Of a stretch of DNA of 64,000 nucleotides, positions 22,657 to 33,849 are shown one piece after another. This DNA is from Hemileia vastatrix. Lineage: Eukaryota > Basidiomycota > Pucciniomycetes > Pucciniales > Zaghouaniaceae. Location: contig JASXTE010000008.1 in NCBI GenBank assembly GCA_030280995.1, positions 12,448,212-12,512,211 on the forward strand, written 5' to 3'. Under the pieces are notes generated by a model. That model worked only from the letters and a program-made list of their open reading frames with translations, did no database searches and was not told the origin of the DNA. Position 1 is the first letter of the stretch; each line of letters starts with the position of its first letter. A program made the position numbers and the translations under genes.

Positions 22657-22989
22657 TAGTCCCTGTAAACCTTCTCTTGGGATCCTCATTTTTTGAAAGG
22701 GCATCACACGTCACCCGTCTCCAGCAACAAAACTCAAATTTCTGGCAAGGTCCTTGTGCGGCTGTGATTTCAACGCAGAAATACCCCATCAATTCACAAG
22801 CCGTGCAAGCGTGGGTATATTGGCAAGTGACGATACCACCATCAGATTTTGGGTGTGGAGGCATGGGAGTGGGAGTAGGACAGTTAAACATAATAAAATT
22901 TATAGAAGAAGGAGTGAGAGAAAAAATTAAATAGTGTGGGAAGAATTTGTCTCACGCTCAATAAAGCTCACGTTTTATACCCGGGCATC

Positions 22990-25132
22990 TGTCACACGCC
23001 ACGTTGTGGTACACGCTTTGCAGGAAGTGTGATTTTAGACCAATCATTGCGCATAGTCCAGGAAGAAAAAAGGGGAGCTAGCGCAGCAGGAAATGTTAAA
23101 ATATAATATGTATTTGTGTGTTTCAAGGAACAAAGGAAATGGAAGCGTTGAAAAAGATTGAGGGTCTGTGCGCTCGGATTTTGTAGCGAAATGTGCCGCA
23201 CAATGGGGAATTGTGTGTTATTGATTTAGGACCATAAAGCGCTAAACAATATGGATTTGGGCTTTCCAAAAGGTATGTGTTACGCATTAAGAAGAAAGTC
23301 ATGGATTAAGGACGACTCATGTGCATGGTATGCTGTACCGTGGCCAGTTGGGAAACTTACCGAGACAAGTAATAAAGAAGGCTAACTAGTAAATCAAGCT
23401 GTCAGAACTACAAACCTAGTATTAAAGCAAAGAGATTGGGGACTCAATCGTAAAACTACCCGAGAGTTGAGGCAACTAGACGCAGCGTGAGGATAAGTCA
23501 AACCTGGAACTAGCGCTGAAACAAAACAAGGTATAGTTAAAAGCGCATATGTGGAGAATCAGTGAAACAAGTTAATACTAGTGTCAGTAATTATAGGGTC
23601 TTATTTAGGCGCTGTAGTTGTTGCAAGCAGTGTAACTAGAAGTCTAATAAATTAGCTATTGTTTTACTAATGTGGCGCTAGAGTCAGCACTGGAGATCCA
23701 TTAGGGAACTGTGTCTTGAGCGCCGGAAGAATATAAAAGGAGGACTATTAGATAGGGACAAGAAGAGAACTGGAAGATCTATCTATTTAGTTAATAAAAT
23801 AAGAAAAATCGCATTAGTTGTCATTTTAAAAAAAGCAGATCATAAAGAAAATCAATATAGAGATATACATGTAGCTATAGTCATAGTACCCAGTATAAGA
23901 TATTAGATCATTTGTGATTAATTGTTGAGAGAATATTAAAAGGTATTTTCTGAGTCTTTAGAGTTTGTGCGTCTGTGTGTGTATTTCCTATAGTATAGTG
24001 AAAGAGCGCAACATAGAGAGAATATATAGATTCAGTGGGATTAACTATTATTAGAGATTTTTTATTACTATAATAAGGCAAATTCAAAGAGAGCGCTTCA
24101 AGAGGGAGTAGCTGTGGATAATAGCGCTTGTTAAGAATAGAAATATCTGGATAGTAGTGCTTGTTTCCTTATCTTTAACTCATCTCAACTTATAAACTTT
24201 CTAGTCAAATATTAGTGTTACGCATTATTACACTGTCTTTAAAAAATAAGAGTGGCAGGCGCTTCTTTTTATAATTTAAAAAGGAGAACCAATTCATCTC
24301 GCATTGTGTCTACTGCTTAGAACTTTAGAACTGTCTACAATGTGACACTCGAAGCAAAAGCAGCTCATTAAATCAATAATAAAGAGGTCTAAATCCATAT
24401 TCGAAGCGCAGAAGCAATTCTACATAGCAACTGCAACTTTCCTTTGTGTACTCACTGCTCAACTGCACTAATCTAAACTTTAAATCTAAATTAGTTAATC
24501 TCTCAATAGTGTGTTTAGTCTTTTTTTTGATAGGCGACGCCCAGCACAATGGACAATGCAATATTTGGATAAAGGTTTATTAAGTGTCTGTGGGTTATTA
24601 ACAGGGGTAGTGAGCATGAACAGGATGGTTAGTAGAGGGTTAAAGGGTTAATGGATGTTAGTGAGGAGGGTCCAGGTGTAATGGGTGTTTTTCGGAGGTC
24701 CGTGGTGTGTGGAATAATGGATGGGCATGAGGTCAATTCAAGGAGGAGTAATGGATATAAAAGGGATTGGATTTTGGTTCGACATTCTTTAGAATTAAAT
24801 TATAAAACGTACATATAGTTAATAGTGGTAAATCTTCAGGTTAAATCATTATTATTGCACGTTTCCTTATTTTCTCAGTAATCATTTCTAGAACTTAAAT
24901 CTTTGATTATTGAGTTTACAACCCTTTGTGAGATCCTAAGAATATATATATTACCTTTAAATTATATTGATATTCTTATCAAACATATCTCAAAGAAGCA
25001 GCTCTTCCTTCAAATAATCTTTGAATCACTTCCTCGAATATTTCCTCTGTACTTCGAAGAAGTTTCTAAACTCTTCCCTCCATCTCACTTACAGGAACAC
25101 CCTTGACCTTGTGTGTAGGTCGTCCAGTGATA
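22990..25132 (+). repeat. 3' LTR of el1, interrupted
   Basis: The LTR starts TGTCACACGCCACGT at 22990, is broken at 23004 and resumes at 24340 with ATGTGACACTCGAAGC, running to GTCCAGTGATA at 25132. It matches the 5' LTR at 14230-15033. The next base begins the LTR of el2. Confidence 0.85.
23005..24339. mobile_element. 1335-bp TG...CA element in el1 3' LTR
   Basis: Starts TGTGGTACACGC, ends GAACTGTCTACA. The target reads ACGT on the left (23001-23004) and ATGT on the right (24340-24343), a 4-bp duplication with one CG to TG change. It is richer in CpG than its surroundings, has a TATAAAAGG box near 23733 and no coding domain, so it is probably a young solo LTR of a family not otherwise seen in this window. 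Confidence 0.6.
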
Positions 25133-25838
25133 ATGTGACACTCAAAGCAAAAATACCTCAATTACACCAATCTTCCAGCTTAACACATAGCGATACAAGA
25201 AAAGTGATATTGAAAGTAGTGCATTCTATTTTGTTATTGAATTAGCTGCACCATTCAAAATATTAAGTATCCTAAATTTAAATACACTTATACTTTTCTA
25301 AAATATGAAGTCTACGTGTGCTATAGTGCTAAAGTTGAGGAAACATCTAATAGGATTAATTATGGGTCTGAAGGTTTTTAGGAGGTCTGGGAAGTAGCAA
25401 CAGGAAAGAAGGATAATAAGGTTAGATTAATTAGTAATTGGGAACTCTGGTGGATTAAATGGGTTGTGAGTAATATGGTGGCTGGTTGCTTAATGGGTCA
25501 GTGCAAGGAGAAATAGCATATTTAAAGGGGGGTTACTTTGGTTTTACTTTCTCTAGAATTAAATTATAAAACATATTTGTGATAGTAGTTAAAGTCTTGT
25601 TAGGCTATTATTATATTTGTCCTTTTCTTTCTTAATAATAAATTTATTAAAATCCTAAATACTTAACTCTTCTCTTTGATTTTTAAGTTACAACCCTTTG
25701 TGAGATCACCACAATATTCTATCTTCTAATCACTTCCTTGAAGTAGTCCTCTGTGCTTTGAAGCTGTACCCCCCTCATCCTTTTATCTCACTTACTTTGA
25801 GATAATCCTCAACCTTGTGTGTAGGTTGTCTGGTGACA
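25133..25838 (+). repeat. 5' LTR of el2
   Basis: Matches 32964-33682 (ATACCTCAATTACACCA, AATTAAATTATAAAACATATTTGTG, CCTCAACCTTGTG) and ends GTCTGGTGACA. It lacks the first ten or so bases (TGTCACACGCC) present in the 3' copy and begins ATGTGACACTC directly after the LTR of el1. Confidence 0.85.
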
Positions 25839-25902
25839 GTATAACTTAATTCTCCGTATTTCTCATTCTTGTAGTACTACAATATAAAGGTGCTAAATCT
25901 AA

Positions 25903-27164
25903 ATGGCGCCTGTTCAAGACACTCCTACTCCCATTGGTGCTACTACTAGAGCTCGCACTAGGGGTAGGCCAATCTCTTTATTTCCTGTTTCTTGCACTCA
26001 CTCCCTCAACCTCTTGATGTAAGGGAGCGCAAAAATTCAATCCAATCTGTATAAGAAATCCCTCAGGATTTTGAGGATTCCAGTGAAGAGGATTAAGGCA
26101 AGGATACTATGCATGAGGCACCATCAGCCCCGGCTGCAGGACCTTTGGGCCAATCATCAAGCCCTGCCCAAAATGCTTCATTGGAGGACTTCATGAAACT
26201 CCTGGTTAAAAACTTCACTAATACTGCCTCATATGAAGGATCTAAATTCAAAACTCCTTTGATGAAATCTCCAGATAAGTTTGATAAAGAGCATCCTGAC
26301 AGATTGTGTCCCTTCTCACAGACATGCAAGCTACTATTCCACTATGAACCTCAAACCTTTAATATTGATTGCTCCAAGGTCATTTATGCCTCTTCTTACT
26401 TATCAGGAAAGTGTCACAGTGGTTAGAGCCTTATCTACTTCTGATTTATTTGTCATTAATAATCGGGGAAAGCTCAAGGATCAACTTTTTACATTGTTTG
26501 GTGACCCCAATGAAATGGAAAATGCGGAAATTGAACTTGATTTCCTTTGCATGAGTTATAATGGTAAAGCTTCTGATTATATCTCAAATTTCAGGGCTTT
26601 AAAAACTCAAGTTAGTTGGAATTATGCTTCCCTCAAAAATAATTTTAAAAAGAGACTTCCTTCAAGGATTCTGGACCAATTGAATCTTCACAGGTGTAAA
26701 TGGAGAGTTTGACGGACTTAATGGATAGGACCCTTGAACTCGACGGAAGGCATCAAGGACTAATTCAACAAAAGCATCATGCACAAAAATCTCTTGGTTG
26801 AAATTTCTAATCTGAGCCTCCTTTAAACAATCATTCCCAAAAAACCCAATTGACCCAATCCAAACCCATTCACAAGGGAAAGGAAAATTTTTAGCCTAAA
26901 AGCTCAACTCCTGGAAATATCAGTAAGGTATTGTACCCAAAAGGGGAACTAAAAGAAGCTGAAAGGAAAAGACAGGCAGATAATGGGTTATTTATGTATT
27001 GTGGGGGTAAACACAATTTGGAACATTGTGCAAAATTGAAGGAAAAGGAAGTAAAAGCTCAAAGTCAAAAAACTAGAGAATATTTTACTTGTGTGCAAAG
27101 CAAACTATTTTATTTTTCCCAGTGCACAGAACCTCCATGCTTTAAGGACTGGAGTTGCCATTAA
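25903..27164 (+). pseudogene. gag: Gag of el2, degraded
   Basis: Starts MAPVQDTPTP like el1 and has the same acidic HEAPSAPA region, then KTPLMKSPDKFDKEHPDRL and YASSYLSGK. Frameshifts occur near 26410 and 26700, and stops near 26050 and 26095. A zinc knuckle lies at about 26985-27030 (MYCGGKHNLEHC), whose first Cys is Phe, the reverse of the defect in el1. No intact Gag can be made. Confidence 0.75.
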
Positions 27165-29260
27165 CCTTTTGTGATTTTTTCTTTTTAAGGAGGATATTCC
27201 CTTCAGTTGTCTCATTGACTCTGGAGCATCAATTTCATTTAGCAGTTTATCTTTTTCTGAAGAACTTAAGCTGACATTTGTAGATACCAATCAAATTCCA
27301 ATTTATTTGGTCTAATAAGAGGAACTCAACTATTGGGTTAGTAAGAAATTTTTATAGGTTTTCAACTTTCCAAATTTTCCTTCCTTTGAGTGGGAATTGA
27401 CAGTCTTGGATTCCCCAAGAATGGATGATACCATTTTTGGCCATGACTTTTTAACGTATTGGAATCCTGAAATTAATCAGTCAGAGGGATTTATCAACCC
27501 TTGTTCTAAGTATATTTCTGAGTCTTCAATGCGGGTCAACAGGGAGTTAAAAAACCTGTCTTACCATGTCTTGCTAGAGGACATATCTCTGCCAGATGAT
27601 TTGCAAACATCTGATTTTTCTCCAAATGAGAATTTGGCTAACCTTTCTAGCTTGGTTGCTTCACTTGAAGAGGTTTTCAATAGCCTTGAGTTAAACAATA
27701 CATGCTTTTTAAATTCAGGTCTACCCTTAACAGACTCTTTGGATGATGAAGAAGAGGACCAAATAAATATTGAAGCCATTAAATTGACTCTACCAGAAGT
27801 CTATCATGACTTCCTCAACATATTTTTAGTCTGAAAGGCCAACAAGCTACTGCCTCATTGACCCTACAATGATCAAATAAAGTTAGTAGGTCCAGTACCT
27901 TCAGCAGGTCCAGTCTACTCCCTATCAAAGGATGAATCTCAAGTTTTTCGAGACTAAATTGCAGAGAATGTGGCAAAAGGTTTCATTTGAGCCAGTAAGT
28001 CCCCAATCAGCTTTCCATTTCTTTTCGTAAAGAAAAAAGATGGAAGTCTTATGTTGTGCATTGATTATAGAAAACTCAACACAGTGACTAAGAAGAATGC
28101 ATAACCAGTTCCTCCTATGTCTTTACTCCTTAATTTGTTTAGTGGTTCTAATTTATTTTCTAAAACTGATCTAAAAGGCCTTTAAAACCTTATACAGATT
28201 GCTGAAGGCCATGAACCTTTAACAGCAATGTGCACTAGGTTTGGTAGTTATGAATATTTATTTATGCCTTTTGGGTTATGTAAACCACCCTCAACGTTTC
28301 AAAATTTTGTCAATGATATCTTTCACAATGCTGTTAAACAATTTTTGTCATCTATTTAGATGATATTTTAATTTTTTGAAGACCCTCAAGGAACATATTG
28401 AGCATGTCCAACAGGTTCTCAATAGTCTTTGAGTGCATGGGCTCTAGGCCAAGCACACTAAGTGCAAATTACACCTAAAGTCTATTGACTTTTTAGGTTT
28501 TACATTATCCACTGATGGCCTTGTCATGGATGGTAGAAAAGTTAATAGAATATTGAAATGGCCGGAGCCTAAATCTGTAAAATTCTTACAAGGGTTTTTA
28601 GATTTTGCTAATTTCTATAGAAGATTTATTAAATATTACTCTAAAACTATTACAAATCTCACTTCTCTTCTTAGAAAAGATATTCCCTTTGTTTTCAATG
28701 ATACAGCACAAAAGGAATTCGAAGCATTAAAATCAGCATTCACCACAGCTCCAATTATTTGACATTTTGATCCTTCTGTTTTGAAAATCTTTGAGACAGA
28801 TTCTAGTGATTATGCTATTGCAGGGGTCATATTGCAATAAAATCCTGAAACAAAGTCGTTTTATCCTGTTGTATCTGAATCATGAAAATTGATTGCAGCA
28901 GAGTTAAATTACAAAATTCATGATAAGGATTAACTTTCTATTATTCATTTTCTGAAAAAATAGTGTTCTTTTCTTCTAAGCCTGAATAGTTCTTTCAAAT
29001 TTTAACAGTTCATAATGCTTTAAAATACTTTATGTCTTCCAAAGTCTTGAGGTGGCATCAAGCCAGATGAGCTGAATTCTTATCTGAATTTTCTTTTACT
29101 ATTACCTATTTCCCAGGAAAAAATTGCGTATTTCCAGACATATTATCACGTCAAGACAACATTTACCCAGAGCTGGGGGAGGCATTTGCTAACAAGAACC
29201 CAGCAAATGTCAAATCAATTTTCAATGAATCAATTTTAAAAACTCATCAACTCAATACAA
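27165..29260 (+). pseudogene. pol: Protease, RT and RNase H of el2
   Basis: Protease motif CLIDSGASISF at about 27205; linker ORF 27397-27834; RT motifs LCIDYRKLN (about 28060), FGSYEYLFMPFGLC (about 28230) and IYLDDILIF (about 28352), the last intact in codons but in a shifted frame. FYRRFIKYYSKTITNL (about 28612) and DSSDYAIAG (about 28797) continue into RNase H. Many TAA/TGA codons. More decayed than el1. Confidence 0.8.
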
Positions 29261-29269
29261 TGACAACTC

Positions 29270-30717
29270 AAACAATTCAAAATCCACTATCCAACATTCA
29301 AAAAGATCAAGCAAAATAGGATTTTTGTGTGGGGATTTAAGAAAAAATACTCTCAAGGCAAGGGGCCAAAAGATTCAGTATTGAATAAGTCCTATTAGTC
29401 TTCAAAGTTAAAATAGTCATCCCTGATGATAAGGATATAAAATTATGGATTTTAAATAGTAGTCATGATTCTCCTTTAGCTGGTCATTTTGGGGTTGACA
29501 AAACCTACCAGTTAATAGCGAGGGATTCCTTCTGGCCAGGAATGACTAGAGGAATCAAGGCCTATATTAAAGCCTGTTATGAATGTAATAGGAACAAGGT
29601 ACCTTGACATAGGAAGTATGGGTTGCTTCAACCACTTCTAACTCCCTCTAAGCCTTGGGAATCTATTTGGATGGATTTCATTCTCAGTTAGCTCCATCAG
29701 ATAATTTTGATAGTATATTAGCTATAATCAATTGATTTTCTAAAATGCCTATTTTCGTTAAAACTGTAACTACTGCGACAGCAGAGGATTTAGCAAAATT
29801 ATTTCTAGAACACATATTTTCTAAACATGGATTGCCCAATGATATTATTTCAGATAGGTGTTCTTTTTTTTTCTACTTTCTGGACTTAATTATGTTGACA
29901 ATTAAATATTATGGGAAATCTTTCTACTGCTTATCACCCTGAAACCAATGGGCAAACGGAAAGAGTCAATAAAATCATCATAAAATATCTTTGAATTTAT
30001 GTTAATTATCAACAAGCCAATTGGACCACAGGGTTACCATTGTCCAAATTTGCTTATAATAACTCAACACATTCTTCAACAAAACAACCTCCATTCAAAA
30101 CTATCTATGATAACATCCTTGATTCAATCTTATTCATGTAGGAATAAATAATTCTGCTGAACATTATCTTCAAAAAATTTCATGACTTCAAGGCAAACTT
30201 CAATTTGACTTGGAGGTGGCAAATCAAAGGTATAAGGAACAGGCCAACAAACATAAAAAAATCTTCATCACTCTTTAAAGCAGGCGATAAAGTATGGATC
30301 AATGCAAAAAATATTTAAACAACTCAACCATCTAGAAAACTATCTGAAAAGCGCTTGGGTCCATTTGAAATTGATGCTGAGATCTCAAAAAATGCATTTT
30401 GACTCAAGCTACCTCCAAAGTGGAAATAAATTCATCCTGTTTTTCATGTATCTCTCTTGGAACTGGCTAGAGAAATATACCTGGGCAAGAACCATCCTCC
30501 TCCAGAACCGGTAGAAGTAGAAGATCATCTAGAGTGGGAAGTAAGGCGGATTCTTGATTCAAGAAGGCACAAAGGGAAACTTCAATACCTTGTGGAATGG
30601 GAAGGCTACCTTGATGATACAAATAAAACATCCTGGGAACCAGCCATTAATGTTTCTAATGCTCCTGAACTTATCAAATCTTTTCACTTAAAATATCCGT
30701 CAAAAACTAATCCTTAA
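29270..30717 (+). pseudogene. pol: Integrase with chromodomain of el2
   Basis: HHCC domain about 29465-29600 (SPLAGHFGVDKTY ... CYECNRNK), core with SKHGLPNDIISDR (about 29820) and a [15 protein letters not shown] segment (about 29943), and a C-terminal chromodomain in a clean frame (30457-30717: VEVEDHLEWEVRRILDSR, VEWEGYLDDT, SWEPAINVSN). Several stops upstream. Confidence 0.85.
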
Positions 30718-30721
30718 ATTC

Positions 30722-31180
30722 TTTTATTCTTTCTTTCTCTTTTCTTTTTATTTTCTTTATTTTCTTTCTTTTCTTTCTTTTCTTTCTTTTCTTTCTTTTC
30801 TTTCTTTTCTTTCTTTTCTTTCTTTTCTTTCTTTTCTTTCTTTTCTTTCTTTTCTTTCTTTTCTTTCTTTTCTTTCTTTTCTTTCTTTTCTTTCTTTTCT
30901 TTCTTTTCTTTCTTTTCTTTCTTTTCTTTCTTTTCTTTCTTTTCTTTCTTTTCTTTCTTTTCTTTCTTTTCTTTCTTTTCTTTATTTTCTTTCTTTCTTT
31001 TCTTTCATTTATTTCATTTCTTTCATTTCTTTCTTTTCTTTCATTTCTTTCATTTCTTTCTTTTCTTTCATTTCTTTCATTTCTTTCTTTTCTTTCTTTT
31101 CTTTCTTTTTTTTCTTTTCTTTCTTTTCTTTCTTTTCTTTCTTTTCTTTCTTTTCTTCTTTCTTCTCTTCTCTTTTCTTT
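30722..31180. repeat. 9-bp minisatellite (TTTCTTTTC)n
   Basis: About 40 nearly perfect units of TTTCTTTTC, with a variant block (CATTTCTTT) near 31000-31090. It lies between the pol stop and the antisense gene. On the minus strand the 9-base unit reads as a three-residue Lys/Arg repeat, giving an artefactual 160-aa frame. Pure polypyrimidine/polypurine tracts of this length can form triplex DNA and stall polymerases. Confidence 0.95.
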
Positions 31181-31932
31181 TCTTTTCAAAAAACTTAAAA
31201 CTTAAATTCATAACATATCTTTCAAACAAAAAAACTTAAAAAAATTCATAATCATTTAAATCTTTAATTCTTTATCTTTCTTTCAATTTCTAATTTCTGT
31301 ATACTTCTTTAAGACTAAATTTAAAACTTTAAATATAATAAAATAAAATAAAAATAAAAAATTAAATAAAATAAAATAAAATAAAATAACATAACATAAC
31401 ATAACATAAAAAAAAGAAAATAAAATAGAATAAATTAAAAATAAAAAACCAGAAATAAAAATAAAAATAAAATAATTAACACATATATTTTTTCTTTCCT
31501 CTTTCTTTTCTTCTAAAATTTATTTGCATATCATATTCTTTTCTTTCTTTTCTTTTCCTCAACACTCAAAAATCTTTTATTTTATTTTCTTTTCTGTTTC
31601 CTCAAAACTCAAACCATCAAAATACTTTTCTTCAACAATCAATCTCGAATAAAATTTCTTTAAAATCTAAATTTCCTTTATTTTTTTTCTCTTGAAATTT
31701 TATCTCTTAAAAAAACACAAACTTTTCTTTTTCTTCTTCTTTTTATTTTCTTCTCTTTACATAATATAAAAAAAATAGTAAAACAAACCACAAAATAAAA
31801 AAATATCCAAGAATAAAAAATTATATACAAACAATACAATATTTTCCTTTTCTTTTCTTTTTATTTTTTCTTTTTTTTACATTATCTTTGGATCAATTCC
31901 TTAATTTTCTGCCTGACTTGTCAAATTCCCTT
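31181..31932. other. Low-complexity spacer in el2
   Basis: AAAATAAAATAAAAT and ACATAACATAAC runs and C/T-rich stretches. No gene. It is the counterpart of 20290-20780 in el1. Confidence 0.6.
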
Positions 31933-32850
31933 TCAAATTTTTTCAAAAACCTCATCACCTTCCACAAATACCACCTCCCCAATGTCCAAAAACTCTTTGG
32001 CTATATCATATGACACCAAATCCACAATCTTACCAGCCTTGTCGCATAAACCCTCAAAAAATGAAATTTGACAAGTGTGGCGTGGCTTCTTGGACCTTAG
32101 CTGATTGAAGGCTTCAAACATCAAGTTGGCGTCCTCAACACTTGATGGATTATTTTCAGCTGGCTGATAAAACTTAGAAGGAATTTTGGGGACTGGCCAG
32201 CTTCTCAAGGCTACAGGAATTTCCTCAATGGTCTCCACCCCCAAAACAACAACAAAAAAAGAGATAATCAGCTACCATCAAAGTGAAAAATTAAATTAAA
32301 CCACACTTACGCCAAATTCAGGATCAACTTTGAGGAATAAGGGCTTCTTTTCCACCACCTCTACCTCTTCTTCATCATTGTCCTCAATAATTAGTCAACA
32401 TCTCTTCAATGTGGAAGTCTCCTCCTACTTCGCATTCTCTGAAGCACCTGCAATAACCTTGTGCACTTTGTCCTCTATAATTTTTTGCTTCCCCAAGGCT
32501 ATGTCTGTAGCCCAGTCAGCTATCTACAACCTCTCCTCCTGAATAAGCACCTCCAACTAATCCACTGCTGGGTCACTCATTGTAGGAACGTCCCATATGT
32601 CTTTGAAAATGGCCTTCAAGTCAGCGATTGACTAAAATTTAGTGGAGGTTAATGGCTCAGAATTATCATTGAGGGTCAATGCGTTACAATTCAATTGACG
32701 CCATCAACAAAACTCACACTTCTTGCAAGGACCTCAAGAGGCCGTACTTTCCACACAGGCCCTTCAAGGAGTCTTGAATTGCCTAGTGGCAAGCCCCCCA
32801 TCAGCTCGAGTGTGAGGAGGTGTAGGGGTTGGGTCGGTATGTTCAGGCAT
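31933..32850 (-). pseudogene. Antisense gene of el2, with intron
   Basis: ATG at 32850 begins PEHTDPTPTPPHTRADGG, then GPCKKCEFC.WRQLNC, matching the el1 antisense protein. It continues with DIWDVP, EDNDEEEVEVVEKKPLF, and a GTAAGT donor near 32311 at the same place as in el1. The second exon (to 31933) has SKKPRHTCQISFFEGLCDKAG aligned with SKKPWQVQRVRFIENLSDE in el1. Stops occur at several points in the first exon; the last exon is open for 103 codons. It lies head-on to pol. Function unknown; the two cysteine half-clusters suggest zinc binding. Confidence 0.7.
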
Positions 32851-32963
32851 TATAATTAAAATAAATAAATAATATTTTTATATACAAGAGGGAGATGATA
32901 GTAAAAGGTGAATAATGAAGTGTTCTCATGTTCAACAGAGTTCGCATTTTATAACCAGGAATC

Positions 32964-33682
32964 TGTCACACGCCACGTGACACTTGAAGCAAAAATACCT
33001 CAATTACACCACTATTCCAGCCTAACTCCTAGCAATACACAAAAAGCAATATTGAAAAAATTACATTCTATTGTAGTCTCAAATTAGCTGCGCCATTCAA
33101 ATTATTAAGTATCCTAAATTTAAATACACTTATACTTTTGAAACATAAGCAATCTATGCGCACTATAGTGCTAAAGTCAAGGCAATATCTAAAAGGGGTA
33201 ACTATGGGTCTGAGGGTACTTAGGAGGTCTGGGAAGTAGGAACAGGAAAGAAGGATAATAAGGTCAGATTAATTAGTAATTGGGAACTCCATTGGATTAA
33301 ATGAGTCTTTGAGTAATATGGTGGCTGGTTGCTTAATGGGTCAGTGCAAGGAGGAATAGGATATGTAAAGGGGGGTAATTTGGTTCAACTTTCTCTAGAA
33401 TTAAATTATAAAACATATTTGTGATAGTAGTTAAACTCTTGTTAGGATATTATTATATTTGTCCTTTTATTTATTAATAATCAATTTTATTAAAATCCTA
33501 AATACTTAAATTTTCCCTTTGAATATTAAGTTACACCCCTTTGTGAGATCACCACAGTATTCTATCTTCAAATTACTTGCTCAAAGTAGTCCTGTGTGCT
33601 TCAAAGTTGTAGTCCCCCTCATCCTTTTATCTCACTTACTTTGGGATCATCCTCAACCTTGTGCATAGGTTGTCCGGTGACA
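32964..33682 (+). repeat. 3' LTR of el2
   Basis: Starts TGTCACACGCCACGTGACAC, ends TGTCCGGTGACA, and matches 25133-25838. Followed by TTACA. Confidence 0.85.
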
Positions 33683-33849
33683 TTACATAACCTTGGAGTT
33701 GCTGCAGCTGCTTAAAGTCCTCTCACTAATTCAATAACCCAGTGGAACTTGGAGTTGCAGAAGACCACTCCAACTTTGAGGCAGAATTATTAGGGGGTTT
33801 TCTTGCTCTAAAACTAATCCCAAGAGTGGCAAGAGTGACCTAGAAAATT

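Larger units (their letters stand above)
20785..22891 (-). pseudogene. Antisense Cys-rich gene of el1, with intron, cut by solo LTR
   Basis: The gene reads leftward from ATG at 22891: PTPTPMPPHPKSDGG, then ACTACELMGYFCVEI, QGPCQKFEFCCWRRVTC. The solo LTR at 21392-22656 interrupts it. The rest resumes at 21386 with DIWDV, a long acidic stretch (EEEEVEDNV, VDELVEEDEV), then KKRRMIIKDDDEEE, a nuclear-localisation-like basic cluster. A GT-AG intron lies at 21004-21072 (GTAAGT to TTTTAG). The last exon ends with VRFIENLSDEINKIVYAASEEI. One stop is seen near 21322. Cys spacing C-x2-C-x6-C-x9-C recalls Zn2Cys6 domains. Homologous to the el2 gene at 31933-32850. Function unknown. Confidence 0.7.
14230..25132 (+). 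mobile_element. Ty3/gypsy chromodomain element el1
   Basis: LTRs of about 804 bp (14230-15033; 22990-23004 plus 24340-25132) bound sense gag-pol and a convergent antisense gene. Three later insertions interrupt it: a MITE at 17019-17279, a solo LTR at 21392-22656 and a 1.33-kb element at 23005-24339. The pol order (protease, RT, RNase H, integrase, chromodomain) places it among the chromoviruses of Ty3/gypsy. Several stops and a changed RT motif make it inactive, though it is better kept than R or el2. Its right LTR abuts the left LTR of el2 without a spacer. Confidence 0.85.
25133..33682 (+). mobile_element. Ty3/gypsy chromodomain element el2
   Basis: LTRs at 25133-25838 and 32964-33682 bound the same gene order as el1: gag, protease, RT, RNase H, integrase, chromodomain, then a convergent antisense gene. 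Coding parts align with el1 throughout but carry more stops and frameshifts. The LTRs share only their ends and some blocks with those of el1, so it is a sister family. Right flank TTACA resembles the TTACC left of el1. Confidence 0.85.

Noticed and set aside
30707..31189. 160-residue Lys/Arg repeat protein on the minus strand
   Set aside because: It is a translation of the 9-bp minisatellite and has no start context or neighbours of its own.
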